64,000 nucleotides of DNA, taken from positions 62,001 to 126,000 of the forward strand of contig NZ_JAAVUQ010000012.1 in the NCBI RefSeq assembly GCF_018449515.1. The letters are read 5' to 3'. The DNA is from Caballeronia sp. dw_19. GTDB taxonomy: Bacteria > Pseudomonadota > Gammaproteobacteria > Burkholderiales > Burkholderiaceae. Within the stretch, counting starts at the first letter, position 1. Each line of letters begins with the position of its first letter. Both the position numbers and the translations under genes were made by a program. Of this stretch, positions 35,431 through 44,654 are shown in pieces. A model generated the notes under the pieces. That model was not told where the DNA came from and ran no database searches. It saw only the letters and a list, made by a program, of their open reading frames with translations.

Positions 35431-37011
35431 TTATTCTTTAACCGTACCGCCGTTGGTGACCGCAACGGTCGACGAACCCGGCGCCGAATTCACCGCAGCA
35501 TTCGTCCTCTTCACCGCAACGCCGCTCGCCGGCGTCGCTACGTCAGGCGCCGCTGCGCTGCCGGTTTCCTGATCCATTTGCGCCGTGTCCCAGCCGCCGC
35601 CGAGCGCCTTGATCAACCCCACCGACGACACCATCCGTTCCCCGGCGATACTCGCCAGCTTCTGCTCGGCCGTGAACGCCGTGGTCTGCGCGGTGAGCAC
35701 GTTGATGAACCCGACCGTACCCGACTTGTACTGATTGGTCACAATAGCCAGCGCCTGCTGCGCCGACGCTACCGCTTGCTGCTGGATCCCGATCTCGTTC
35801 GCGAGAATTCTCTGCGACGCCAGGTTGTCCTCGACGTCCTGGAACGCGGTCAGCACCGCTTGCCGATAAGTCGCCACGGCCGAGTCATACGACGCGCGCG
35901 CCGCTTCGGTCTGCGCGGCTCGCAAGCCGCCATCGAAAATGGTCGCCGCGAGATCCGGCCCGAGCGTCCAGAAGCGCGACGGCGCGGTCAGCAATTGCGA
36001 AAATATTGAGCTTTGGAAACCGCCGCTTGCCGACAACGTCAGCGTGGGGAAAAACGCCGCGATTGCCACGCCGATCTGTTCGTTCGCCTGCGCCGCCTTG
36101 CGTTCGGCCGACGCGATATCGGGCCGCCGTTCGAGGATGGCAGATGGCAGTTGCAGCGGCACGTCGGGCGGCGTGGCGTCGAGCGGCGATGAGGCGATGG
36201 AGAACGTCGACGCCGGCTCGCCGACCAGCACGGCGATCGCGTGTTCGTATTGCGCGCGGGCGACGCCGTTATCGATAGCCGACGCTTGCGCCGATTGCAA
36301 TTGCGTCTGCGCCTGGATCACATCCGAGCGGGCGGCCGTGCCTTGCGCGTACTGGTTCTGCGTGAGTTGCAGCGTGCGTTGATAAGCGGCGACGGTGTCG
36401 TCGAGGAGCTTTTGCTGTGCGTCCAGCGAACGCAACTGGAAGTAGGTTTGCGCCAGCGTGCCCTGCGCCGAGAGCCGTGCATTGGCGAGATCGGCCGCGG
36501 CGCTTTGCTCACCGGCGCGCTGCGCGCCGACCGTCCGGCTGACGGTGCCCCACAGGTCCGGTTCCCACGATGCATCGAGGGAAAGATCGTAGTTATTGTT
36601 GATTGAGCTGCCGCTGGAAATCGAACCGCTTGAGCGGCTGGAGGAACCTGCCCGCGAACCCGTCGCCGATAACCCCAGCGTAGGGAAATACGCCGCGCGC
36701 GCTTCTGAAACCAGCGCCCGGGCCTGCCGATAAGCCGCCGCGTATTGCGCGATAGTCTGATTCGACGCGTTCAACCGCGTTTCAAGGTCATTCAGCTGCG
36801 GGTCGTTATAAATCGCCCACCAGTTTCCACGATCCACCCGGTCCGAAGGCTGCGCGACTTTCCAGCCCTCCGGCGCTTCTTTATATGACGCGGGAATGGC
36901 GGTGTCGGGGCGTTGATAGTTCGGACCGACGGCACAACCGGCCATTGTCAGGGCCAGTGCGAGGACGATAGCGGACTTGCGAGGAAAGACGGGTATTCGG
37001 GTGAACGGCAT
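35431..37011 (-). CDS. Outer-membrane efflux lipoprotein, NodT/OprM family
   Basis: 526 aa TolC-like trimeric exit duct of RND or other tripartite pumps. The lipobox LTMAGC puts the lipidated Cys at 26. NYQRPDTAIPASYKEA is the characteristic OprM-family start, and two outer-membrane efflux repeats follow. No pump or adaptor gene is next to it. It is convergent with the type II secretion operon. A Pro/Ala/Val-rich C-terminal tail of about 40 residues is extra. Confidence 0.93.
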   Translation of the reverse strand: MPFTRIPVFPRKSAIVLALALTMAGCAVGPNYQRPDTAIPASYKEAPEGWKVAQPSDRVDRGNWWAIYNDPQLNDLETRLNASNQTIAQYAAAYRQARALVSEARAAYFPTLGLSATGSRAGSSSRSSGSISSGSSINNNYDLSLDASWEPDLWGTVSRTVGAQRAGEQSAAADLANARLSAQGTLAQTYFQLRSLDAQQKLLDDTVAAYQRTLQLTQNQYAQGTAARSDVIQAQTQLQSAQASAIDNGVARAQYEHAIAVLVGEPASTFSIASSPLDATPPDVPLQLPSAILERRPDIASAERKAAQANEQIGVAIAAFFPTLTLSASGGFQSSIFSQLLTAPSRFWTLGPDLAATIFDGGLRAAQTEAARASYDSAVATYRQAVLTAFQDVEDNLASQRILANEIGIQQQAVASAQQALAIVTNQYKSGTVGFINVLTAQTTAFTAEQKLASIAGERMVSSVGLIKALGGGWDTAQMDQETGSAAAPDVATPASGVAVKRTNAAVNSAPGSSTVAVTNGGTVKE

Positions 37012-37129
37012 CTGCTCTGGATTCCTGTCGGAGGTTGCGCGCGCTTCAACGCAATGCGGCGCGAAGCATTTCGCGCAACCGGTCCGAAATGGTAACTGAA
37101 CGCGCGCGAAGGGCGGGCGTCGGGCAGGC

Positions 37130-37200
37130 GTTAGGGTAACAACTTGAAAGGAAGCCGGGTGTTACCCGCCGCGCGGATTCGGTTACGGGTCGTTACGCAA
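37130..37200. promoter_or_regulatory. Clustered GTTAC/GTAAC motifs upstream of the efflux gene
   Basis: GGGTAACAAC, GTGTTACCCG (37159-37168), CGGTTACGGG and CGTTACGCA fall within 70 bp, about 120-190 bp before the start codon. GTGTTACCCG is the exact reverse complement of the first unit of the 10-bp array at 22951. A shared regulator is possible but unproven. Confidence 0.35.
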
Positions 37201-37266
37201 CACGCATGCATTCACGCAGCATTGCGTGAGTAGCATAACAACGCGCCGGGAACGGCGGCGAGGGTA

Positions 37267-37545
37267 TCAGGCGTCGCAGTGTTTCGGACCACAGAGGCGC
37301 GGAGTCTTGACGGGCGCCGGGTCCGCGGCTTTGCGCGCGCGGCGGTTTTCGAGCCACACGGCACCCAGTACGACAAACGAGCCGCCCGGCAGCAAAAACA
37401 CGATCACGTACAACCCCAGCTTCCACGAGCTCATATTAGGCGGCAGGACGTGCAGCAAGGCGGCGGTTATCGATTGGCCGAAGCGTCGGCCGAGGAGGCG
37501 GGTGGTTTGGGCAGCGCGGTTCATCGGGTAAATCCATTTGCGCAT
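37267..37545 (-). CDS. Small single-pass membrane protein of unknown function
   Basis: 92 aa (85 if the ATG at 37524 is used). One clear membrane segment (LGLYVIVFLLPGGSFVVLGA, about 43-62) sits between basic flanks, and the tail carries two Cys. It lies upstream of the efflux lipoprotein on the same strand. No ribosome binding site is obvious. I do not recognise the family. Confidence 0.55.
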   Translation of the reverse strand: MRKWIYPMNRAAQTTRLLGRRFGQSITAALLHVLPPNMSSWKLGLYVIVFLLPGGSFVVLGAVWLENRRARKAADPAPVKTPRLCGPKHCDA

Positions 37546-38025
37546 CGAATGGTTCGATGCTTTCAGTCGGTCAGAACATGGTCTCGGGTGGCGCCGCAGC
37601 GCGTAACTCGTTGCTTAGAATAATATTGACTATGCAATCGATTTTCAAGATGGGAACCTTAGCAAATTTTCGCAGTGTTGTTTTTAAGTCCGGGATCTTG
37701 GGCCTGAGGGATGCGGGCGGCCGTCGTCTGGAAGCATAGGGCGCTTGGTTCCTGGCTTGAGCCCTTCGCCGATGACGCGGAGTGAATGTTCAAGGCCGCT
37801 TCGGCTTGCATTCAACTGGCTGGTTTGCGCGGGTATCTCGGGGCGATGGCGCTCCGGCGATTGCCCGAACAGGCGAAGGTACAGGCCATTCCCTCGTCGG
37901 ATTTAAACAATGCCTATGCAAGGGTTTTAGCTATCGAACCGATAGTAACCAGCCTGTCGATGCATTAAATAGTATGTAGCCGCCACATTTTCGTCGATTG
38001 CCGCCGTTTCCCCGATTGGATGTGC
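37546..38025. other. Intergenic region without a recognised gene
   Basis: About 480 bp. A 60-codon frame on the + strand (37786-37968) has no ribosome binding site and no recognisable product. TTGACT at about 37627 has no matching -10 element. Nothing else is supported. Confidence 0.35.
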
Positions 38026-38058
38026 AAAGGCCGCGCCTGACGGGAACGCGGCCTTCTG
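38026..38058 (-). terminator. Hairpin, probable terminator of the lipoprotein gene
   Basis: AAGGCCGCG (38027-38035) pairs with CGCGGCCTT (38047-38055), about 30 bp past the stop. On the minus strand the stem is followed only by a short TTTG, so it is a moderate terminator. Confidence 0.6.
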
Positions 38059-38085
38059 TAATTAACAACGGACAACGGTGGAGAC

Positions 38086-38679
38086 CTACTGCGGCGTCAG
38101 GTCCTGGCCCGATTGTCCCGGCTGATTCTCGAGCGTTGATGGCATCGGATGAACGGGAAGGTTTTGCTGCATCGGCTGCAATGGCGGCGCGGGAGAAACC
38201 GGCGGCAACGCATTGCCGGACGCCGTCGCGCCTCCCGGCGTGCCCATCTGCGATGGCCCGCCGCGCACGAACTGCTTGAAGTCCGCGCCGGCCTTCCACG
38301 GGTTCGGGTCGCAGCCGAGCATATTGTCGCAATGGGCGGCGAAACCAATTGTTGCCGTCCCTTCATTGCTCGGAGTCTTGGTGATCTGGTATGCCAGTGC
38401 GCGTTTGCCGCCTGACGGCCCATCGGTCTGGATGATCGAATTCGTAACGGTCTGCAGCTTGTATTCGGAGTGGTTGCTCACCCAAACCTGCGCACGCGCC
38501 CACCACGCGTCACATTCGGCCTTGTTCGTACACGTGAGCGGCGCCGTGGCCTGCTCCATGGTTTCACCGGCAATCTGGCCGGTCGTCGAGCAGCCGGCCA
38601 GCAGAGCGATTGCCCCCACCACCGTACTCAATACTGCCGCCTTAGCCAGGTTCGCGCTTCCCAACAGGTTTTTTCTCAT
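38086..38679 (-). CDS. Putative lipoprotein of unknown function
   Basis: 197 aa. Lipobox LLAGC gives lipidated Cys30. A small globular part (about 45-135) with four Cys (CTNKAEC, CDNMLGC) is followed by a Pro/Gln/Gly-rich tail that is probably disordered. The four cysteines suggest two disulfides in the periplasm. It has its own hairpin terminator. No family recognised. Confidence 0.8.
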   Translation of the reverse strand: MRKNLLGSANLAKAAVLSTVVGAIALLAGCSTTGQIAGETMEQATAPLTCTNKAECDAWWARAQVWVSNHSEYKLQTVTNSIIQTDGPSGGKRALAYQITKTPSNEGTATIGFAAHCDNMLGCDPNPWKAGADFKQFVRGGPSQMGTPGGATASGNALPPVSPAPPLQPMQQNLPVHPMPSTLENQPGQSGQDLTPQ

Positions 38680-38923
38680 TTTTCTTCCTCTCCTTGATGT
38701 GTGTCCAGGCCGGCCGATCGTGTCCGGCCCGCCGTCAATCAGTCCGGTTTAGCTGATACGTCGCTATTTTCAGACCTGACCTGCGGACGAGCGTTTCCAC
38801 GCGTTGCGCACTGTTGCAAAACAAGTAAGGGTTGCCGCTGCTGAGGCAGTGCGGCGAGGGAAAAGCTGCTGGATTGCCGGGCGTCGACTTGAGCGTCGGC
38901 TTTGAAGCCGGCGCCCAGCCGTT

Positions 38924-40543
38924 TCAAACGCTAATGCGGTTCAACGTGTAAGCACGATAAGCGCCGACGAAGGCATCGAACGAACCGACTTCTTCACGCT
39001 CGATTCTTGCCTGATCGTCCAGCGACTTTGCAGCAAGCGCCGCCATTTCACGCTCGGCCTTGGCGCTGAGCGGACGGCCACGGAAGTAATCGGCATGCTT
39101 TGCGCTCAGTTCCAGCGCAAATTCGTTGAAGCTTTGATGCCGCTCGCGCATGGTTTCGAGCACGCGGGCGGACGGTGTCAGCGAGACATCGGCCAATCGT
39201 GCGCGCTGGGCCTTCAAGGCGGTCATGTGTTCATCAATGCCATGCAGCGCGTCGAGCGCCTGCGCGACCGGTTCAATGGCGTCGAGCAACGAGTCCGCCC
39301 AGCCTTGCATGGGGACTTCGCGGCCATCGCGCGCCAGCGTCAGGCCGGGCTTACGCCCTTCCTTCGTGATGCGCGCGAAGTTCTCGTTGGCTTCCTCGTT
39401 GGCGGCGCGCGGTAAAAGCGGGCTGTCTTCGATCGCGCAATACAGCAGATACGCGTCCATGAAACGTGTAGTCTCAAGCGAAATTCCGGTCGGCTCGAAC
39501 GGGTCGATATCGAGGCAACGCACTTCAATGTATTGCACTCCACGCGACGACAATGCATGCAACGGCCGCTCGCCAGGTTGCGTGATGCGCTTCGGCCGGA
39601 TGGTCGAGTAGAACTCGTTCTCGATCTGCAGCACGTTCGTGTTGATCTGCACCCATTCGCCGTCACGCTGCGTGCCCATGGCTTCATACGCCGGATACGG
39701 CTCGCTGACCGCTTTCGCGAGCACGCTGAGGTAACCGTCGAGCGTGTCGTAGCTCGGCAGCAGCGCGGATTGCGCCGGGTTGTTCGTGTAGCCGAGATCG
39801 CTCATCCGCAGGCTGGTGGCGTACGGCAGATAACGCGTGGTGGCGTCGAAGGTCTCGAGCGTATTCGGGCGGCCGCGCAGGAACTGCTGGTTGAGCGCCG
39901 GCGATGCGCCGAACAAATACATCAGCAGCCAGCTTGTCCGGCGGAAATTCCGGATCAGCGCGAAATATCGTTCTGACTGGAAATCGACGACTGGCACGGC
40001 GCTGCGGTTATCGAGCGCGGCCCACGTGCGCCACACGTCTTCGTGCAGCGAATAGTTATAGTGAATCCCGGCGATGCATTGCATGGTGCGGCCGTATCGC
40101 AGCGACAAACCGCGCCGGTACACGTGCTTCAACATGCCTATATTCGATGTCCCATACCAGCCGATCGGGATGTCCTGATCGGCGGGAAGCACGCCCGGCA
40201 TGGAGTCGTTCCAGAGCAATTCGCTGCCGAGATGCGCATAGGCGAAGCGATGCAAGTCGTCCAGTTGCTCGAGCGTGCGCGCGACGTCGTGCTCGGCTGG
40301 CGTAATCAGTTCAATCAGCGCTTCGGAATAGTCGGTGGTGATGAGCGGATGCGTGAGCGCCGAGCCGAATGTGCGCGGATGCGGCGTGGTGGCAAGCGTT
40401 CCCTCGCGCGTCACCCGCAGGCTTTCCTTCTCGATGCCGCGCAGCCCCTGGCGCAACGCAGCGCCGTGCGGGCCGCTGGTCAGCGCGGATAAGCGGCGCA
40501 GGAAAGCGCTGTTGGACGGAGATGAGAAATTCGTATTTGCCAT
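38924..40543 (-). CDS. gshA: Glutamate-cysteine ligase
   Basis: 539 aa, proteobacterial type 1 GshA, which makes gamma-glutamylcysteine in glutathione synthesis. The start region (RQGLRGIEKESLRVTREG) carries the GIEKE ATP/metal-binding motif. TTDYSEALIELITP, AGIHYNYSL and YIEVRCLDIDPFEP are further family segments. The open frame extends 43 codons upstream, but the usual protein begins with the short MANTNF leader at 40543. It is unlinked to gshB here. Confidence 0.94.
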   Translation of the reverse strand: MANTNFSSPSNSAFLRRLSALTSGPHGAALRQGLRGIEKESLRVTREGTLATTPHPRTFGSALTHPLITTDYSEALIELITPAEHDVARTLEQLDDLHRFAYAHLGSELLWNDSMPGVLPADQDIPIGWYGTSNIGMLKHVYRRGLSLRYGRTMQCIAGIHYNYSLHEDVWRTWAALDNRSAVPVVDFQSERYFALIRNFRRTSWLLMYLFGASPALNQQFLRGRPNTLETFDATTRYLPYATSLRMSDLGYTNNPAQSALLPSYDTLDGYLSVLAKAVSEPYPAYEAMGTQRDGEWVQINTNVLQIENEFYSTIRPKRITQPGERPLHALSSRGVQYIEVRCLDIDPFEPTGISLETTRFMDAYLLYCAIEDSPLLPRAANEEANENFARITKEGRKPGLTLARDGREVPMQGWADSLLDAIEPVAQALDALHGIDEHMTALKAQRARLADVSLTPSARVLETMRERHQSFNEFALELSAKHADYFRGRPLSAKAEREMAALAAKSLDDQARIEREEVGSFDAFVGAYRAYTLNRISV

Positions 40544-40806
40544 TGCTGCGACGGTTGCGTGTCTGACGCCGAACGGAATGCGCCGAACCAGATTTTTGGG
40601 TAGCGGGCACTTTAACATCTCAGTGTAAGACGTGCTTGAACCCTTGTCGGATAAGGGTTTGCGCGAATTCAAGCGGTTTGCAGCGCGAGTGGCAGCGGCA
40701 GGTTTTTCCGATGAGCGATGCGGGCTGCCGATTCGGCCGTGAATTCGATAGTGGGCGGGGGCCGCGTTTCAGGATCCGCTTCGAGCCCACGTAGCGACGC
40801 AGCGTG

Positions 40807-41730
40807 TCACCCGCCCTTCGCCGATCCCGCCCGGTCCGCTATTTCATTCCACACATGCAGGGCAGCATACGCACGATACGGCCGCCAGGCCTCAGCGCGG
40901 GCGCGCAGCGCCGCCGCTTTCGCCATTGATGGATCGCGTGCCACTAACGCCTGCATCAGGATCAGGTCGGTGCCGGGCCACGCGTCGGCGTCGCGTAGCG
41001 CGCGCATCGCGACATATTCCACTGTCCACGGTCCGATACCCGGCATAGCCAGCAACGCCGTCCGCAGTTCGGCGCGGTCCGCATGGGGATCGTCGAGAGG
41101 CAGCGCGCCCGCCGCGACCTCGCGTGCGAACCCCTGCAATGCGGCCACGCGTTTGCCCGGCATGCCGATCTTTTCCAGATCGACCTCGGCCAGCGCGGCG
41201 GGCGTCGGGAAACGCCAGGCGGTGCCGGCATGCGGATGATCGGTCAGCGGCGTACCGGCGCGTTCGACGAGCCTTCCCACAATGGTCGATGCCGCTTTCA
41301 CGCTGACCTGCTGGCCGACTATCGCGCGCACGACCAGCTCGAAGCCCGACCACGCGCCGGGTACGCGCAACCCGGGCACGGCTTGGGTCAGCGGCGCGAA
41401 CCACGGGTCGCGGGCGAGATGAGCGGCGATAGCCGGCGCGTCGGCCTGAAGATCGAACATGCGCGTCAGATGCTCGCCGATCGCTTTCGCATGGCGGCCC
41501 GCCGCGCCTTCCAGCGTCGCAACGAGACAAGGTTTGCTGACGTGCTTTGTCACGCTGAGCGTGCCCGAATCGCCGAGCCATTCAATTGCACGGCGATACG
41601 AACCGTCCTCCACCGCTTCGACGCCAAGCGTCGCGCGCCCCGCAAAAAATCGCAGGACGCGGGGCCAATCGTAGGGTTCGACGTAGGGTAACTGGATGCG
41701 AGTGGGTTTGGTTCGGGGCAATTTAAGCAC
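40807..41730 (-). CDS. alkA: DNA-3-methyladenine glycosylase 2
   Basis: 307 aa base-excision enzyme removing alkylated purines. The AlkA N-domain is followed by the HhH-GPD domain: VRAIVGQQVSVKAAS, the hairpin LLAMPGIGPWTVEYVAMRAL and the catalytic aspartate in WPGTDLIL. It is directly downstream of ada on the same strand (about 94 bp apart), making an adaptive-response pair. Confidence 0.94.
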   Translation of the reverse strand: MLKLPRTKPTRIQLPYVEPYDWPRVLRFFAGRATLGVEAVEDGSYRRAIEWLGDSGTLSVTKHVSKPCLVATLEGAAGRHAKAIGEHLTRMFDLQADAPAIAAHLARDPWFAPLTQAVPGLRVPGAWSGFELVVRAIVGQQVSVKAASTIVGRLVERAGTPLTDHPHAGTAWRFPTPAALAEVDLEKIGMPGKRVAALQGFAREVAAGALPLDDPHADRAELRTALLAMPGIGPWTVEYVAMRALRDADAWPGTDLILMQALVARDPSMAKAAALRARAEAWRPYRAYAALHVWNEIADRAGSAKGG

Positions 41731-41824
41731 GGTCGAAAGCAGGGAGGATTGGGATGCTAATGGGCATCGTATCGTTCAACGTGATTCAGGAGATGTTGAA
41801 AGCCCGTGAGCCAGCGGCGCGCCA

Positions 41825-42934
41825 TCAATCCAGATCCTCCGCGCCAACCGTTTCGAGTGGCACGGCGACCCGATGCTCCTTTTCTGCCGACAGCAACGCG
41901 ACCTTGCGCGCCGTGCCCCATCGATACCCCGCCAGCGCGCCATCCTTATGCACTACGCGATGACACGGAATGGCAAGCGCCACTGGGTTCGACGCGCACG
42001 CATTCGCCACCGCCCGCACTGCCCGCGGCGACCCAAGCGTTTCGGCGATATCGGTATAACTGCGCGTCTGGCCGTATGGAATCCTTTGCAACGCATCCCA
42101 TACGCGCTGTTGAAAAGCCGTTGCGCTGATGTCCAGCGGCAGGTCGAAATGCTCTCGCGTGCCGCGCAAATAAGCGTCGATCTGCACGATAAACGGTGCG
42201 AGCCGCGCCTTGTCTTCGATCCGTTCTGCGTCCGACAACTCTTGCGCCAATTCGGCTTCGAGCGCGGCCGGGTTATCGCCGAAAGCGATCTTGCAGATAC
42301 CCTTGGGCGTTGCTGCGACCAGCACGATCCCGAGCGCCGTTTGCGCGGTAGCGAAATGCACGACCAGACCTGCTCCCTTGCGTCGATAAGTCGACGGCGT
42401 CATCCCCAGTTCGGCGGGCGCCGCGTCATACATCCGCGATGTCGAACCGAAGCCGGCGTCATGCATGGCGCGGGTCACGTCGTCGCCGCGTTGAAGCGCA
42501 CCGCGCAATGCATCCGCGCGACGGGCGGCCTGGTATTGCCGCGGCGACACGCCGACCACGCGTGAAAACAGCCGCTGCAAATGAAACGCGCTGACATGCA
42601 CGGCGCGGCTCAACTCCGCGAGCGTCACGCGTTGCTGCGGGTCGGCGTCGAGCACCTTGCACGCGCGCTCCACGATAGCGAGTTCCCGCGACAGACTGCC
42701 CGGCTGACACCGTTTGCATGCCCGATAACCGGCGGCTTCGGCTTGCTGCGGGGTATCGAAGAATTCGACGTTTTCACGCCGCGGCTGCCGCGATGCACAC
42801 GATGGGCGGCAGAACACGCCGGTCGTACGAACGGCGTAGAAGAACTCGCCGTCGGCGCTTGAGTCGCGGCTCGACAGGGCGTTCCAACGGGTTTCATCGT
42901 TGGAAAAAGCAGCGGTGCTTGATTCGGTTTTCAT
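41825..42934 (-). CDS. ada: Bifunctional O6-methylguanine methyltransferase/transcriptional activator Ada
   Basis: 369 aa. The N-terminal zinc domain has GVFCRPSC and CKRC, the four Cys that take a methyl group from phosphotriesters. An AraC-type HTH (LAELSRAVHVSAFHLQRLFS) follows, and the C-terminal methyltransferase domain has the PCHRVV acceptor Cys. Methylated Ada activates ada and alkA, which fits the gene order. GAGG lies six bases before the ATG at 42934; the GTG one codon earlier is too close to it. Confidence 0.96.
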   Translation of the reverse strand: MKTESSTAAFSNDETRWNALSSRDSSADGEFFYAVRTTGVFCRPSCASRQPRRENVEFFDTPQQAEAAGYRACKRCQPGSLSRELAIVERACKVLDADPQQRVTLAELSRAVHVSAFHLQRLFSRVVGVSPRQYQAARRADALRGALQRGDDVTRAMHDAGFGSTSRMYDAAPAELGMTPSTYRRKGAGLVVHFATAQTALGIVLVAATPKGICKIAFGDNPAALEAELAQELSDAERIEDKARLAPFIVQIDAYLRGTREHFDLPLDISATAFQQRVWDALQRIPYGQTRSYTDIAETLGSPRAVRAVANACASNPVALAIPCHRVVHKDGALAGYRWGTARKVALLSAEKEHRVAVPLETVGAEDLD

Positions 42935-43107
42935 CACAATCCTCGGTTTGCGAAGGGTACGTGACTACTTTAGAGGCGCGCGTCTATAGGTACTCGCCGG
43001 ATCTTGCTCTGTCATTTCTTCCTTGGATGACGGGACTGTGAACGCATGGACAAATGACGCACAGATGCGACACATCCCCACCATAGGGGTTTTTACTACG
43101 ATAAGTG

Positions 43108-43136
43108 TTGCATCGACCCTATCGGCTGTGTAATAT
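43108..43136 (+). promoter_or_regulatory. Putative promoter of small RNA candidate R1
   Basis: TTGCAT, 17 bp and TAATAT. The expected start is near 43143, just at the TGTCTCCTCC motif. Confidence 0.5.
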
Positions 43137-43142
43137 TGGAGC

Positions 43143-43205
43143 TGTCTCCTCCATGTCTCCTCCTGATATGGATTCAGCCCGCTCCGCAACGAGCGGGCTT
43201 TTTTT
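43143..43205 (+). ncRNA. Small RNA candidate R1 with anti-Shine-Dalgarno motifs
   Basis: About 63 nt. The 5' part carries TCTCCTCC twice (43146-43153 and 43156-43163). These are complementary to Shine-Dalgarno GGAGGAG sequences. A Rho-independent terminator follows: AGCCCGCTC (43176-43184), loop CGCAAC, GAGCGGGCT (43191-43199) and seven T. A promoter-like sequence ends seven bases upstream. The order seed, short linker, terminator is typical of trans-acting small RNAs. It may belong to a family already known in Burkholderia, which I cannot check. Confidence 0.5.
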
Positions 43206-43320
43206 CGTCCATACGCTTTGTAGCCTTTATAGCCGTGCTGTTTCGCAACACTTGCTAAACTTAAAGCTGGCTCTTTTCGCCAGTTTACTGGCTATAACAA
43301 CGCTAGAACGGAGACACACG

Positions 43321-43728
43321 ATGCACATACCTATCCGCGAGATTGATCACGTCGTGATTCGCTGTGCGAACCTTGATGCCATGGTCGATTTTTACAGGAC
43401 GGTGCTGGGTTGTCCGGTAGAGAAGGAGCAACGCGAGCTTGGGTTGGTTCAGATGCGCGCGGGGCGCTCGCTGATCGATCTGCTGGCGGTGGGCTCGAAG
43501 ATTGACCGGCCGGAAAGCGGCACGCCCGGCGCGGGCAACAACATGGATCACTTGTGCTTGCGCGTGGAACCGTTCGATTCCGCCGCGTTGCGTGCGCATC
43601 TGCTTGAGAACGGCGTGCGCCTGGGGGACGAAGCCCGTCGATACGGTGCTGAAGGCTTCGGCCCGTCGCTCTATTTCTTTGATCTGGAAGGCAATCTGGT
43701 CGAGCTGAAAGGGCCACCGGAGGTGTGA
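43321..43728 (+). CDS. VOC/glyoxalase-superfamily protein
   Basis: 135 aa. The vicinal oxygen chelate fold shows IDHVVIRCANLDAMVDFYRTVLG at the N-terminus, HLCLRVEPFD in the middle and FDLEGNLVELKG at the end, giving the paired His/Glu metal ligands of the family. The reaction is unknown. The ATG at 43321 has GGAG eight bases before it; the open frame runs further upstream through the small-RNA terminator, which rules out an earlier start. Confidence 0.9.
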   Translation: MHIPIREIDHVVIRCANLDAMVDFYRTVLGCPVEKEQRELGLVQMRAGRSLIDLLAVGSKIDRPESGTPGAGNNMDHLCLRVEPFDSAALRAHLLENGVRLGDEARRYGAEGFGPSLYFFDLEGNLVELKGPPEV

Positions 43729-43752
43729 CCGGCGGCGCGTCCGATCATCCGG

Positions 43753-44304
43753 TCAGCGCGGCTTTCCCTTGAACACCGTCCAGTCGATAGCAACCGGATC
43801 GACCGTGGCGCTGCCCAGCGATGCTTCGCCATCCTGCACCGTGCATTGAAGCCGCATGGTCCGTTCGGCCAACGCGCCGAGCGCTGCGGCCACCCCATCG
43901 GTGAGCGACCATACGGTCACGTTTTGCATCCGTTCGACCTTCGCTTTGACGCCCTGCCACCAGATCTCGGAGGTGCGGCCGCCATACGCGATCACGATCA
44001 CGCGGTCCGCGCGTCCGCTCGCCTTTGCGATGCGACGTTCTTCCGGCTGACCCACTTCAATCCATGTTTCGATTTGTCCGGTCAGATCCTTTTGCCAGAG
44101 ATCGGGTTCGTCGGTGTCGGACAGCCCTTTGGTGAATTCGAGGCGTTCGCTTGCGAATAACGCGAACGCGGCGACGCGCACCATCATCCGGTCGTCAGTC
44201 TCCGACGGATGTCGGGCGATGGTCAGCGCGTGGTCGCCGTAGTAGTGCCGATCCATGTCGGCGATTTGCAGTTCAGCTTTGTAGATTGTGGATTTAAGGG
44301 CCAT
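43753..44304 (-). CDS. yaeQ: YaeQ-family protein
   Basis: 183 aa. It begins MALKSTIYKAELQIADMDRHYY and contains RIAKASGRADRVIVIAYG, both characteristic of YaeQ, a PD-(D/E)XK-like fold protein of uncertain function. The frame is open 82 codons further upstream but the family start is the ATG at 44304. Confidence 0.93.
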   Translation of the reverse strand: MALKSTIYKAELQIADMDRHYYGDHALTIARHPSETDDRMMVRVAAFALFASERLEFTKGLSDTDEPDLWQKDLTGQIETWIEVGQPEERRIAKASGRADRVIVIAYGGRTSEIWWQGVKAKVERMQNVTVWSLTDGVAAALGALAERTMRLQCTVQDGEASLGSATVDPVAIDWTVFKGKPR

Positions 44305-44595
44305 GCAACACCGGAAAGCCTGTTTGAGAGGCCAGAAAAAAGGGGAATCGGAACGGATATTTCGGGCGGAACCGCTGCGTGCCGACGCGTTCCGAATCAC
44401 ATTCGACGACGTTCGACGCGTGATGATACCGAACGCATTCGATCGTTGCGGGGAATCGCTCAAGGAGGGGAGGGTGTCGCTGGAAAAAGGAAGTTGACGT
44501 ATGCCGTTGCCGACGCCGCGTGAGAGTGTCCTGCGAGGACGCGTAGCCAACGCAGCAGGTGAATAAATTCACTCCGCGAGTAATCACACGATTAG
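44305..44595. other. Intergenic region without a recognised gene
   Basis: About 290 bp upstream of yaeQ. Frames in both directions overlap here but none has a supported start. No promoter match stands out. Confidence 0.35.
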
Positions 44596-44629
44596 ATAAC
44601 GGCGGCTTTTACGTCGCCGTTATTCTTTT
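44596..44629. terminator. Terminator-like hairpin
   Basis: ATAACGGCG (44596-44604) pairs with CGCCGTTAT (44615-44623), followed by TCTTTT on the + strand. It lies 25 bp past the stop of the secreted-protein gene on the minus strand, so its assignment to that gene is by position. Confidence 0.6.
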
Positions 44630-44654
44630 AAACCGTGATCTGTAGGTGATTAAT

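Noticed and set aside
37786..37968. 60-codon + strand frame
   Set aside because: No ribosome binding site and no recognisable product; kept only as part of the intergenic description.
44288..44497. 69-codon + strand frame overlapping the yaeQ start
   Set aside because: Overlaps a well-supported gene and has no start context.
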